NCBI GenBank assembly: GCA_016801845.1
Contig: CM028912.1
Span: 21,450,001-21,514,000, forward strand
DNA: 64,000 nucleotides
Origin: Polydactylus sextarius
Lineage: Eukaryota; Chordata; Actinopteri; Polynemidae
Direction of reading: 5' to 3'
This document shows positions 23,201-36,312 of the stretch, piece by piece. The position numbers and the translations under genes were made by a program. How positions within the stretch are numbered: position 1 is the first letter of the stretch; each line of letters opens with the position of its first letter. Below the pieces are notes generated by a model. That model saw nothing but the letters and a program-made list of their open reading frames with translations. It was not told the origin of the DNA and did not search any database.

Positions 23201-24134
23201 CACCATCTGCTGTGAACCACTTCAAGAAAATGTTGCAAAATCCAGAAGGACTGTAATCTTCAGCATCTTGGCTAAATATTATGAATTCAACAGCCTGACC
23301 CTGGAGCACTAATGCCTTATTGTTCCCCACAATAAAACAGCCAAGTCACTATGTAAATCCAGAGGTGAGTGTTTCATACACACAACTCAGGATGAATGTG
23401 ACCCTCTCAGACACAAACACTGCTACATGTCTTTTCTGCTCAGTAGTTATGACACATGGTAAACCATGTCTCTCCTTCATCCTTGAACTGTGAGTGTGGA
23501 GGGTTTGGATCCAGACTAGCAGGCCATCAAGCGCCAGGCCAGGCAGTGGATGGCATTCGGAAACTGGGACAGAGTAGGAGGTGAAGTCACAGGTGGCGTT
23601 AAAGAGGTGTTAAAGACATGGCATCCAGGAGGGAGACAGAAAGATGGATGTAATTTAGAATTTCACAGCCAACAGAGAGAAGATCTGGAAGTGAAGGAGG
23701 AAGAGTTTAAAAACTGTTTCTCTACAAAGATCTTTCACATTTAAAGTAATTGTATTGGTTATGAAGACTTGAGCATGGTAGGGTGGTAAGTGGGGACCTA
23801 TTTGTTGAATGACAAACCTAGTGATAAACCCAGTGATAAAACATGCCTTTATTTTATTTTATCTTAGTTTCTTGTTATCACAAAGTCCCACACATGGGAA
23901 CCTTTTTTGTCTGAAACAAAGAAGCAGTTCAGTTAAGTGATTAGTCCTATGATGGGTTAGTTGCCTAGGTAAGGGGAACATCTGTCGCTGAAGTTTCACT
24001 CATTAGTATCACAGCATTATCAGGTGCTGAAACAGTGGCTGCCTCCTGTAGGGCCTCTCCTTTTACACCAGAGCCAGAAGATTCTTTCCTCCTATTTCCT
24101 CCCTCTCAGCCACCACTTCTAGAGTGCCCTCATT
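17260..24134. other. Intergenic, no gene seen
   Basis: Nearly 7 kb of mostly unique sequence. There is a GC-rich patch at 21895-22060, with cagcctcg repeated at 21997-22012. A possible decayed repeat tail (aattgaaattgaattg) lies near 20222-20240. No reading frame shows a recognisable protein family. Confidence 0.6.
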
Positions 24135-24235
24135 CTTTCTCAGAGTTTTTCCATACCACTCCTGCCCAATGCTTAATGATGAGGGAATGTTAGGTTGTAA
24201 ATGTCACTGTAAAGAGCCCAGTCTAGACTGACACC
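24135..24235 (+). mobile_element. Decayed interspersed repeat, same type as 55540-55745
   Basis: The segment with agagtttttcc, later gagggaatgttaggttgtaa and cccagtctaga, resembles the reverse complement of the repeat at 55.5-55.7 kb. There the order on the opposite strand is ggagtttttcc, then gtgggaactattgggttt. The similarity is diffuse. Confidence 0.4.
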
Positions 24236-24244
24236 CTGCCTCTC

Positions 24245-24700
24245 CAGGTCTAGATTCCTTTTTCCCTCTCAATTGCTGCCTTTACTCCTTTCTCCCACAG
24301 TACAGCCAGCTCCACTAGGATGGTAGTCTTTGTCTCCGCAGACCAGAAAACTTGTGACAATCTCAGTGAAGAATGGGGGTTTCGTGTCCAGGTCTACTTT
24401 CACGCTCCAGCTGCCTCCATGTGTTAGGAACGGTGCCCTCAGTTGGATGGTTGGTCCTTTGCCTCCTGGTCAAGTGAAAAGGGCCAGCAGATATTTCGAA
24501 GATGGTTTAGTTCTTTTTGAATCCAGGATTTTTTGCCAGTTTCTGCAGCAACATGTTAAGTCGTCATCAGTATTGACATTGTGCCAGTGTGGCCTTACAG
24601 CTGGGCAGTTCTGGCAGATTTTTTCAGCTTTGTACCACCATCACAGATTGTCAGAGCTGGGCAAGATGCTGTGTCGAGCTCGACACAGTCCAGTGTTTTC
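24245..24700 (-). pseudogene. Relic of a non-LTR retrotransposon C-terminus (restriction-like endonuclease type)
   Basis: Read on the minus strand from 24700 down, short blocks in shifting frames match the end of a fish repetitive ORF I recall. They are RHSILPSSDNL and WWYKAEKICQNC (start of a zinc-knuckle region), then CKATLAQCQY and RLNMLLQKLAKN, then WSVKVDLDTKPPFFTEIVT, then SAETKTTILVELAVLWEKG. In intact relatives the last two blocks flank an R-P-D-x(14)-E motif, the PD-(D/E)xK endonuclease signature of R2/NeSL/Hero-like elements. Here the RPD part is deleted and only the E-L remains. Several stops and at least two frameshifts show it is dead. Confidence 0.6.
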
Positions 24701-27650
24701 CAGTCTCCACCTAAGTCCAGTTCCCTGTGTCTAGTTTTTGTGTTGCACACTGCCAGCTCTGGTGACACCTTCTATTCCATGACCAGTCTTGATTTCTCCA
24801 TTGAGTAACTAAAAGTGATAGACTGCAACAGAAGCTGGAGGATGTTTCCTCTGAACTGGCCCACACTCGAGAGGCACTGTGGTGGGCCACTTCCTGATGT
24901 AACTGTTGGCCTTGGCAGCAATTATTAGAGCTGTTATTCATTTTTTTTTTTACTTAATCTGAAGACTTACATTAGCCTTTGGTAAAGAGTGAACTGGTAG
25001 CAGCATGTTGCACACTTCTTGAAAGTTGTCCTATCTCTTCTTCAAGCCTCCAGAGAGTTGATGTAACACTATGGTCGCCACGTGCTTGTGTGAGAGCTCC
25101 AGCACCACCCAGGCCTCGGTTATTCCACTCACAGTGACACCAGGGTTACACCGCCTGCCTTGTGAATGTGTTCCAGCTACCTGGCTGAAATGCTGTGTCT
25201 TGCATGTATGTGTGTGTCCACTTTTCCTGGGAAACTGTGAGTGTCACACATGAAAAATAGGCAAGACTTTTGATGACGTGTCTCGTGCAGGCTGTGTGGC
25301 TGCTCTGATGGATGTTGACATGAAAATCAAGATGTTACATGACTGCCACGCTCAGCTGAAACAGGCTCTACATCCCAGGTGTAAGATTCCCTTCCACACA
25401 AAATGAAATTTTGTTGTGCCTTCGCTTTGACCCAGTAAAGTCTGTTGGATGACTGAATTACAGACCATCAATTACCAACAATTTTGACATTTGATTGTTT
25501 ATTACAGTTGTTTAATCAATCATAAAAAAACAAACACTTTGTGGTTCAAACCTCTCAGATGTTTGTCTCTGTGTTAGATCACTGTTAAATGAATCTCTGT
25601 CAGGGTTTCCTCTGTGCCAGCCACATATGGCTACAATAGTCATCACTTTTTCTGTGTACTGTGACGTGCAAGCCTGTGTGATGTTGTGGATGATGAACTG
25701 AAGAGTTGAGGAGCTGCAGACTGAGTGAAGAAATGTTTGCTCTTTGTTGTGCGTGTTCATATGTGGTAGATTTAGCCAGGTTGAGCAACTCAAATGTGTG
25801 GGAGGGTGCGCTGTGACTCAGTGGGTCGAGGTCAAGGGTTGAGCAAAGCTACAAACATACATCATAACAGTTTGGTTCTGTGGAAAAACAGAGGTGGAGT
25901 CAAAGTAAGAACAAAAATGAATGGATGGAAAAGGAAATGGGAAAAGGGATGGGTCCTTAGAGGATGTGAGGATGTGCATGATTTCTGAAATTAGTAAATT
26001 TGATCTTACTTTTTAAATGTTTGATGTTTAATTGGCCAAAACATGAAAATGATATATCTAAGTTTAAGAAAGCTAATTTGCACTAACTTCTCCTGCAACA
26101 GCCGATGTTAAAATAATAGCTTAGAGTGCGGCCTGCACAAATACATGTTGCTAATAAATGACCTATGGTTTAAAACAAGGACTCACATGTTCAATTTAGT
26201 ATAATGCACATTTCCTAAGCACTAACTCCATTGGTACAACATTACAGCCTTGTTTTCTGTTCAGTTCTTCTTTGCTGTATGACTGATCAGTGTTAAGATA
26301 CAGGAAACACAACTCAACACTTCCTTATGTGTTTTTTTGCAATAAAAACTGCCCATAAAAGCAAGACTGTAAGACTTTGATTTTGAAAAAAAGTGTTTGA
26401 TCATGGTGGCTACACATTGTAAATGATGGCAAAGTATAAAACTCTTAGTATATTGATGAATAACTGCTGTGGGAAAGGATGTTATTATAAAATGATAAGA
26501 ACAAAGACCAAATTTAAAGGAAGTCTTTGGTTTGACTTAACTTGGGAACACAGGAAACTAGAAATAAAGGCCTGGTTCTCTCAGACACTGAGGTAAATGG
26601 AGAGCACAGTTTGAGACTTTATGGTAAATTGAAACTAGCCAGACATAGATACATCCTCAAAGAACCACATGAAACCACAATTCCCCGATATGACTTTAAT
26701 AAATGGACATAGAGCACAGTGATATCTGCATGTGTCTGTGCTGAGGCTGTTTTTGTGTCTCACAGTTCAAACTTCTGTCACATGCTTCCTTATTCCAGAT
26801 CTGCCACATATAGCCAGTGTTGACAGAGACCCATCAGGCACACATGACCATGTAAACACACACTGTGTGTTTTTAGGCCTGCTGATGCTGCTGACGTTGA
26901 TCCATACTAAATCACTTCAATGCATGCAATGGGCGTACTACTCCAGCCTCAATTGTGGCACATAAATGTATTTTTAGTTTGCGGTCTCACAAGCTCCACG
27001 CAGCCCATACTTCTGACCATCTTCTTGATAAAAAGACATGAAATATGATTTGTCTCTAATGCGAACCATACTCTCTGGGTGTACAAAAACTATGTTCTCC
27101 TGCACGCTGTCCTTGAGGAGTAAAAACATCTTCCATCTCAGAACAAGCAGGCTCATATGTTGGTGCATTGAAACATGGATCTCTGGTGAACTTTACCATG
27201 AGTGAAGCTAGGGTTCAATCTTCAGGCCACAGAGAATTTATTAAGCCACATCTGGGATCGTCATTACAGACCTGAAGCGCTGGTGAAAGCGATGGGAAAG
27301 TGAATGTGATTGAGTGGTGTATGAAGTGCATGAGGGAATAGAAAGGAGTGAGGAGACAAAAATGGAAGAAAGATAAATTCATGAGATCCTGTTTTTGTGT
27401 CAGTGAGTACCATGTTAGCATAGACTGTAAGATCACCTCAACCTCAGTGTTGGGGGGAATGTCGGGTCTGTTGGATTCTGAATAATAATATTAAGTGTAC
27501 TGTCTGGACCTGAAGTAAAACTGACTTGACTTTCACGTTTCTCAGTGGTTCTTGTCTTTTAACAAAACTGAAACCTCAAAAGTGAAATCTAACCTTGGAC
27601 TCTGTTTTCACTGTGCTGTACATGTCTCCTCTTTCTCTGTCTGTCCTTTT
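24701..27650. other. Intergenic, no gene seen
   Basis: The first 230 bases may be a further eroded part of the retrotransposon relic (minus strand, CQGQQLHQ). Nothing else is recognised. Confidence 0.6.
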
Positions 27651-27662
27651 GTGTGTGTGTGT

Positions 27663-27714
<52 letters not shown>
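27651..27714. repeat. (GT)n microsatellite
   Basis: 64 bases of GT with one A interruption. It generates false open frames on both strands. Confidence 0.97.
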
Positions 27715-27716
<2 letters not shown>

Positions 27717-30700
27717 TGTTCTTTCCCTGTTGCCTGGAATCACATGAAAGGTGGACACAAGAAGTTCAGCTTCCTGTGCTGGGTGAGGTCCAAGGACCCA
27801 CTGAGCATATGAAAGGATCTGCAGAGGAAAAAGACTAAATGAACTACAGCAGTTCACAGACTCATTCATTCCAAGACAAAGCCAGAGGTTTTGGGATGAT
27901 GCTTCAAACTGGAAGATGAGCACAGAGCACTTTTTGAAAAACACAACCATCAGATAACACAGTGAAATTAACTGGACAACAAAGTAAAAAAATTCCACTC
28001 TGAAGCAGAGATTCAGATCTGCTTTGTAGTGGTTTTTTGTTTCTGCCCTTTTAAAACATGCAAGGCTGATGATTGAAAAAATACTCACACATGAATACTT
28101 TTTCCAGTGGCTGGTGTTTGCACCGCAGGGATCCAGCAGCCTCTTTCATCTTTGCATGTGTCCGGCAGCAGTGTTGTCGGTTGCCCCCTGATTGCGTTGA
28201 TGTGGTTGAATGCAGTGAAGTGTTGATGCCAGTCTCTTATGTGAGGTCAGCCAGGCTGTGTCAGAACAGCAGTGGTGGCCTGCTTGCATGTGACCAGGAC
28301 ACTTTCTTTATGTTGTCTTAGGTTCATGGTGGGGTGTATAGCTGCTTGGCTTTGCCTCAGTAAACCTATAGAAGCTGTCAGAAGGTGAAGTCTGTATAAA
28401 GTGACAATAAAGAATAAGCATTAAAACCCTCATTGCATGAGCACAGAGAGCCTTTAATCTGCTGCTCTACTTGATAGACAGTGACTTCTAATGGCCATGG
28501 TTACTATACTGAGGAAAAAAGTCTTGTCTTATTATCTATGACCAAACAGATCCACAGTAACTTCTGTCTCTGTAAAACCCTAATTTTTCCTTTTTCCAAA
28601 ACCTTATGTTCCATTTTTAATTACATGATGGAATGTAGCTCTATAACTTGTTTAATGTTCAAATTCTTTCCTGATTTAAAGGGTGTTTATTTAAAGCAAA
28701 CATCAAAATGAAAATGTTAACATCCCCTTAAAATGGGAAACAATCCGTTATATTTGGCCAAAAAAGGAATAGATATTAAAGGAAAATTTTGTCAGTTAAT
28801 CCCCCTCTGACACAAAATCTGTCACGTCAACATGAGGCTTAATGCCCAACACACAACTCTGCATCAGTAGTGTTCACTCTGATTTAATTCTGAATGTTCT
28901 AACTGGAAAATGTTATCCGTATCTTTCCATCTCTTCATTTTTCTTTTAGATTCTCTTCCACAACACATCCTCTATTACCAGAGCTGTTATTTATTTATAT
29001 TCACGTATTCTAATTTGAAAGTTCAGTAGCTGCTAAGCGGTAAGATTGTCACGTCACTTGTTTATTCATAAATGACGTGATATCAAATCTTTTGCAGAGA
29101 CTCATTACTCACTAAGATCTATATTATAATATTTTAGACAGCACCACAGGATTTTGTGGTGTTAGTGTCAAAATCACAGTATTTTTTCAACACCCAGTCA
29201 GAACAGGACAAAAAAAAAAAAAACCCACAGACGCTTAACGATACAGCACAGGTCAGGGTTTTTACACTGCAGTAGTTTAAAATTTCAAAATCTAAACTAC
29301 AGAACCATGGATGGACACCACCATTTTGATCATCATTTCCCACTAGAGCACAGTTTTTACAGATAGTAGTCCCCATTTTGTATCATACATAAGAAGTCAC
29401 ATGTGTGCAAAACTGTGCCCTCTCTAAATATGCTTATACGGATAGTTTGGATCAGTTTTTCACCACAGAATCATTTGTTTTATTAAGCTACTTCTTGAGT
29501 GCTTCTTGAATCATTTAGTGATGCTACATCTGCGCAGCATCTCCTCAGTTGCTTTGTCTCCTCTATGCACAAACCAGGTGATCACACTGAGGCCAATCCA
29601 GGCAATTGACATCTCCATAGAAAATCACTGGGGGGCTGGAGGGATGAAGCGATGAGCTGGGGAAAGAGGAGATATTGATGTGGAAGATTAAATCTGACTT
29701 TTTCATCATCATTGGCAACCTGTGATGGTAGAGACATGGAAAATGCTCTGGATCTCATTGCTACCATCTAAAACATTCAATTGCTTTGGGGAGACAGGAG
29801 AGAAGAACTGTTAGCTGTGGAGCTACATTCAGTCTTCTCCCCTACTGAGATGATTAAAGTTTCTCTGATTCTAATTCAGCAACATGATAAGTTTTTTTTC
29901 ATGTCGAAATTCTAGTGTGTAACACAACACAGCAGTCGCGGCACACACACTTTCATGCTTTTAAATATTCAATTTCCATGTTGCTGGGGGATGTTTTCCA
30001 CTTTCAGACTTGTGTTACATAAATAGTGGAAATGCATTTTCATATTAGCAATGGAGCAATCAAATTTTTCGACAGTTTGTTCACTGAAACCTGAACAAAG
30101 TTGTGAGATAAGATCTGGTCAAAATGTAAATGAGGGTAATTACATTTGTGTGCATGGATGTTCTGGTCGAGGTGGACTGTGCTTTAGTATGGTCATGCAG
30201 TGGTCATACAAACACAACAATGAAGCCAGTGCAAACAAATGTAATGGACTGCTAAGAGAACAAAGTGCTGACCACTTTAAAGGGGAATACCACTTAATCT
30301 TAATTTTTTTTTTCTGTGCCCAAAGACAGAAATATGCGACTGATATTTCTGACTGTGACCAACTGTTCAACTTCAAAGTGGCAACACAGAAAAGCTGCAT
30401 GTTATCAGCATGTAAATCTGGAGTGACTTTATGCATGACAAAATGAAACAGACAGGAAACAGAAGGAGAGAATTTCTGGAAATTGGGGTTACATTTTCTA
30501 TTCCAAGAGTTGCAATAATGGAAAATCAAACTTATTTGAATGAAGAAAACACAGGCAGGCAGACAGTCTGCAGGTTCAAGTAATCACTCTTCTCATGATC
30601 GTTTCATTGTTTGCCATCAGGAGCTTTGACAACATCTCACATATGAATAATAATGATTGTTTTAAGCAGTGAAAAAACTTCACCAGGATGTAATTCTTCT

Positions 30701-33335
30701 GTATCTTTAGCTATACAACACAACCTGAATGTCACCTCTGAAACTTAAAACACTTCTGACATTTCTTTACTTTTTACTTTGGAAAAAAAGAAGCTTCTAC
30801 TGTGAACTGGTTATTGATGGCTGAACAGCAGTACTTAGCACACAGACACACAAACACGCAAACACACAGGGCTAGAGCCAAGATTTTATTGAAAATGAAT
30901 GATAATGTTTTGCCCTTTTGCACAATTGGAAACACAAACATGTTTGATTCCTATGGTGTGATGAGGATAAATATTCATCTTTTCATGGCAGGTCATACTG
31001 GACAGAGCTTCAGCCAGAGAGGGTCATGACCATTTTCTGAGATAATAGGTTTAACGCTTGTGTCATTAGGACACCATGGCTTGTTCATCAGTTTGCTATG
31101 TAAGGACAAGGGTCTCCTCCCATGGACATAACACTTACAACAGCCAGAATTACTTTAATAAAAATGTCTGAAACTGAAGTTATGGATCAATTCACTCAGC
31201 TTAGTCAACATGTAATTAACACTGATGCTTCTGGTTGTTTCTTTATTGTATCTGTCATTTTTATAAATAATGTAAATGTTTTTTTTTGTTTTTTTTTGGA
31301 AAAATTAAATCACAAATATTTTTGTGTCATATTAAATATAACTATCTGGTTACATGTTAAAGTACTGTCTGGCTCTACCTCTATAATGATGGGACATCAG
31401 TAACAATCTCTGTAACCTCTGACCAGATATGCTAAAATGTGTTTATAACTGCATTCAGTCATTAAAGGGAAGATAGCGACCTATATCAAGAGAATTAATT
31501 CATTAAACATATAATTTTGGGGAGCAATAATGTTGCCTGGAATTTAACTACCCAGGCCGTACACGTTCTCTTCAGACTATAATACTTTTCTGAAGCTTTT
31601 CCAAACTAGGTCAGGTTTTTATTAGGTTTTACTTGATCATGCACAAACATGTGAAATATCACCAAGAAAGAAAACGCACTTCACATGTTCATTTCAACAA
31701 GTGTAATACGTGTTTTGGCAAGCAGAGGGACTTTGAACAATCATGTCACTGACACAAAACAAAGTCTTTAAACCTTAAAGGTTCTATGCAGGGCTTTCAT
31801 GCTCACCCTCCATCAGACTCAGACTAACACTGAAGCTTTCTGTATGCTGGTACCTTCATTCAACATGGCGATCTAAATACACTCAGACAATATTTACACA
31901 AGCCTTATCTGCAGACTGTCTTCAAACACTGATTACATTACAGTTTGGGGCTTTGAGTCTTTTCACACTCACCTTTCTCAGAAGTCTTAAAAAAAGTTAC
32001 TACAGAAATGTGCCACACACTGAACTCTGTTCAGGTGTAGCTTTAGTAGTATTCATCTGAGACACACACCCAGAACAATGGATGAGTAACCTAACCTTTC
32101 TACAAACGTCTGAGAAGGAACAACACAGTGGGAACACCAGTATTATGTAGGGAGGTCTGTAAAAGTCCCCTGCCCTCTGCATCAGGTTTTTACATTAAAG
32201 CCATAGACAGGCAGTCTAGTTGACTTGACAGGATGGTCCTCTGCTGGAGTCTTATTGATTGGGTTAACAAGCTGTGGTTCATCAATAGACCATGTCTGGG
32301 TTTGATGATGGGGTGGTCTCATAGAGTCCACCTCAAGGTCCACATCAGTGGGATAATCTCTCAGCTTGTGTCCAGAGTGAATTCAGTAATGCCAGAGCTG
32401 GTCTCCAGTATATTTGTCATTACTGCATGTAAGAAGGTAACACTTCACCAGAGCCACAAGACCACAATGTCAAACATTTTGGTTTACTGTCTCCTAAATA
32501 ATGAAAAACCGAGAGAAGCTTTTGAATTTATGACAAACCACTTAGTGTGCACTGTATTTGAACCTAAAACTAATACTTTGGATCTATAATCTATCTCTAA
32601 AGTCATCAGACTTTAAGGCCAAACATTTACAATAATGGAAAGCAACTGAAACAAGGCCTGCTGTCCCTTTGGTGGTGTTTGGCAGAAAAACAGAAATTAA
32701 TTCAGCTCTGTGGGGAAACTGTAACAGGGTGTTAACTTTTTGGCAATGAAATAAAAACTATACCCACACCATAATGAGAAGTTGATTAGATTATAAAATT
32801 GTTCATCTCTGTAAAAAGTTTTATTACCTAAAGTTGAACACACAGATGTTTTGCAGCATTACAGAAACACAGCAAGTGCCGTTTGAAGACTAACGATATT
32901 TCACCCAGGGAAGAACAAATAGAAAACCAAAGTGTGTGGAAAGGATGAGGAAGGTTGGGGGGTGTGGGGGACTGACATTGTTGGCCGCATGCTCTTATGT
33001 GACAGTCTCAGTTCATTGTCCCTCAGACATTACGTCACATGAGTTTGAACTCATATAACTGAATTACATGTTAGATGGTTCCAGCCTTAATTCACACCAA
33101 CTGAGTACTTTGTGTTATTTCTTATATCACTATCTGAATAATTTTGTCACATTTACATAACGGAAAAGTTAAGAACAAAATGTAGTAAACAAAATAAGTA
33201 TTTACTCTCATTCTTTTTGTCACTACCCAAAGCACATGACTCTGTGTGAGGGTCACAACGTACAGTGTCCTTCAGACGACACTGGAGCAATTTGTAATAG
33301 ACTCAGCACCCCCAAGTTGAGGCCATGTTCTCTAA
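27715..33335. other. Intergenic, no gene seen
   Basis: 5.6 kb of AT-rich DNA without recognisable genes, repeat families or large structures. The longest open frames (about 130 residues near 30.05-30.53 kb, both strands) have no family signature. Confidence 0.6.
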
Positions 33336-33516
33336 AAGTGGTGGATTGCTCCCTTTGGGCTGGGGGCGAGTGGCTGCTCCTTGTTCACAGTGACTGAGGG
33401 GTCAGCAGTAAGATAGACATTGGACTGGACCATTGTGGTGAAGAGAGAGCAGTGCTGGAAGGCAAAGCTGTTGATTTTGCAGTTGATATACATTCCGACC
33501 CTCACCTATGACCGTA
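33336..33516 (+). pseudogene. LINE reverse-transcriptase relic
   Basis: It begins with a segment resembling ggtggattgctccct and then, in one frame, reads VVKREQCWKAKLLILQ followed by YIPTLTYD. This corresponds to the VVKRELSRKAKLSIYRSIYVPTLTYG-type region after the catalytic core in fish LINE reverse transcriptases, as I recall it. A block between the two parts is missing. It is a short dead fragment. Confidence 0.65.
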
Positions 33517-36278
33517 ACTGACAGCTGTTTATGTTAATTCAGTTTTGCAAAAATATCACAGAGGAGAAATCTCATACGAGCAAGAAAGGAGATAAAGTGC
33601 ATGCTGCCAATAACCTGTTTAAACGTATGTGTACGTGACATGTTTGTGTGTTGCATATCTTCCTGCATACTGATTTTTGATCTGTTCTACTATATTCAAA
33701 TAAAAAAGGACCTCTGTGCTTTAAGTCCATTTGTCTTCTTTTCACTGTTTAACTGTTTACAAATATCCCAGACACTTTGACCTTAGTTCAGCCCACAGAG
33801 ATCCAGCAGTCAGCAGTGATTCTGAACTTTCACAAAACAGAACTCGCTGTATTACTGAGCTTTGTGGTAGACCCCACTGATGACATGCAGTTGTCTTTGG
33901 CTTTGTGCATAAGAACCATATGATGCTCCCATGTCCCTCTGTTGCTGCGTGTGGGTCTGCTTGTGGCCTGTGTGTATATACACCAGTGATTAGTGGTCAT
34001 GAGGATACTTATGTAAACATTCCAGCTTTAGTGCAACTGCTGCTTTCCATTTTAAGGCATCTGTCTGTTTGGGTATGCCTATTGGAAATGCAAGTCTCTT
34101 AAGTGACTGACTTTGTAGATTCGTCTTAATCCAAGTGGAGTTTAGGACTTTGGTAATCTCTCTCAGGAACTGATAAAATGAGTCATCAAACTTGGCAAAT
34201 CTGAAAGCCTAAAATCACATTTTTACAAACATTTTCATAGTGAGAAAGGTCTCCTTGGATGAACTTACCTCATGTTCTTTGACCTTAAAGTTTATATATA
34301 TTTATATAATTATGAGTCTGATCAGGTCAAGCCTCTGATACTCCTAAAATTCTGGTTCAGATCTCAGTGGGTTTGTCTTTAAAACATCAAGTCTCTGCTA
34401 ACCGGCCTGTTGTTAGCTGTTTAACAACTGGAGACTGAAGTCCTGGTTGTGCTCTCCAGCCTTAGTGTAGCAGCACATGTCAAAGTTTTTCTGGCAGATT
34501 TTTGCCACCTACTGACCCACATGGAATAGTTACATTCTGTTTGTGGGACAAAAACCCTGTCTGCATGCAGGAAAACACAAAAAAGAATACAATACATGTT
34601 GAAGTTGATCTGGGTTCATCCACTCACCTTTGGACAAACTAAGTTTGTAGGTGAAACCGTGACATCAAACTGTGTGAACGTGTCTAAACTGACAAGTGTA
34701 ACCATTTTGATGCTGTCAGTGAATACACAGATATGCATGGTTGGCATTTGTTAGCTTGTGTGTGTACTAGCATGTTCGCTGTCACTGGTGCATGTCCTTA
34801 TCACTGTGTCTGTGCATGTTCTTACTGTAGGATGCATTCAGCCTATAGCTGCTGGTTATCTGTGATCTCTGTCCCTCTGTACCCCACAGGAGCTTTTAAA
34901 GAGATAAATACATGAGACAAGACTTCAACACTGTGATATGATTTTAAATAAAGTTGGTGGTGATATTAGCCACTAGGGAGGTCAATATAACTGTCAGTTT
35001 CATGTACTACATGTCAGTCAAACATACCATACATGTTGGGGGAATAAGTAGGTATTGTATATTGTTTATGACTCAGGCATCTGTGCTATATTTATCACAC
35101 AAAAACAGATTTGGATTTCTCTACTGACAAACATGTTAACACATTCAAGAGCAAAAACATACATAACCACCCATGCACGCTAACTGCGAAATTAAAACAA
35201 ATGGCTCATTTACAAAGTACTAAAAGGTATGCTTTCACCATCTCTCATGCAAAGTAGCCATGTGAATTCAAATGGAGCTGGCATGACTGTTGCCTTCTTA
35301 CGAGAAAGTCAACAAACTCAAGAGCTCTGGTTTAAATCTCAGGGCTGGCAAGGCACTCAGTCGCCTCCTCTCCTCCTCCTCCCAGACTGCATGTTCACCA
35401 CTCGCTGCATGAAGTTTGGTCATGGCGCTTGTTTTCTTAGTGCTCCAAACCTCGAATGTTACTGGCACAGTGCACTCGCTGTGCCCCTGTGTTGCTGCTG
35501 TTCTCTCCCCTCTCTCTCCTCATTATTTGATCTGTTTTGCCAGAGGTGTCTTTCTTCATTAAGGGCAAATGCCCTCAGAATCAGTAACACATACGGCTGG
35601 CCACTCCAACCTCCTGTGAACCCCTCACTGCACGTTAGGATATGGCGCTTATGTCTGTTGACTGTCCCTCTGCCAATCTATGTGGCTGCCTGTGCAGTGG
35701 TGAGCTGTGCGGCGGACCACGCCTATGTAGCCTGATTTACACTCCTTTCTTCCTGGGCAGCCACTAGACAGCAGCCAGCTCCTGGAGGGACCAACAGCGG
35801 CTTCAGCTAAGGGGCCAAGCCTGAGGCCCATTTGGTTTTGGTTTCCTTTCGCCTGCCACTGTGCCACACCTAGCATGAGTTGGACTAAATGAGACCAGTG
35901 TGTAGATTGAAAGATCGGGCTTAAACTGAAACCAATAAAAGGCGAGTCTGTACAAATGGCTCCACAGCCATTCACAGGTCATATGTCTGTCTGTCTGTCA
36001 ATTTATTCATGCTCTGCCCGACCCGCCCTGTCTCTAACTCGTTTATGCATAAATTCTTTGTGCACGCTATCGCACTGAAGCATTGAGAGTCAGGGGCCAT
36101 GGTTCATGGGCAGACTCTAGAATTCATTCCTTTCTCCCATTTTGACTCTAAGCTATAGGCAGAAACATGTGCACGGGGAACATTCCTTCCAGTGTACCTC
36201 CACTCTTCCATCCCTCCACTCCCTGAGAGGGGAGAGGTCTGTCTGCACACTCTGTCCAAGTGTTTGAGTTCTACTCAA
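33517..36278. other. Intergenic, no gene supported
   Basis: It includes a 168-codon open frame at 35229-35735 with no recognisable domain, in a somewhat more GC-rich and complex stretch (35.2-36.0 kb). A TGTC run occurs at 35981-36000. The stretch could be regulatory DNA, but I cannot support a gene. Confidence 0.55.
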
Positions 36279-36312
36279 GGTGATTTGTGCTTGAGTTCTA
36301 GCACAAATCACC
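36279..36312. repeat. Perfect inverted repeat, 13-bp stem and 8-base loop
   Basis: The left arm ggtgatttgtgct (36279-36291) and right arm agcacaaatcacc (36300-36312) are exact reverse complements. The loop tgagttct is part of ttgagttcta, which also occurs directly repeated about 28 bases upstream. Confidence 0.85.

Noticed and set aside
24330..24734. 134-codon plus-strand open frame
   Set aside because: It is antisense to the minus-strand retrotransposon relic, which explains the region better.
27205..27235. gggttcaatct, resembling a tRNA/SINE B box
   Set aside because: No matching A box at a sensible distance and no cloverleaf.
27576..28088. 170-codon minus-strand open frame over the GT microsatellite
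   Set aside because: About a fifth of it is Thr-His repeats from the CA/GT tract; the rest has no domain. Simple repeats lack stops in several frames, so the length is artefactual.
32233..32589. 118-codon plus-strand frame
   Set aside because: No recognisable family or exon-like splice sites; composition like the surrounding AT-rich DNA.
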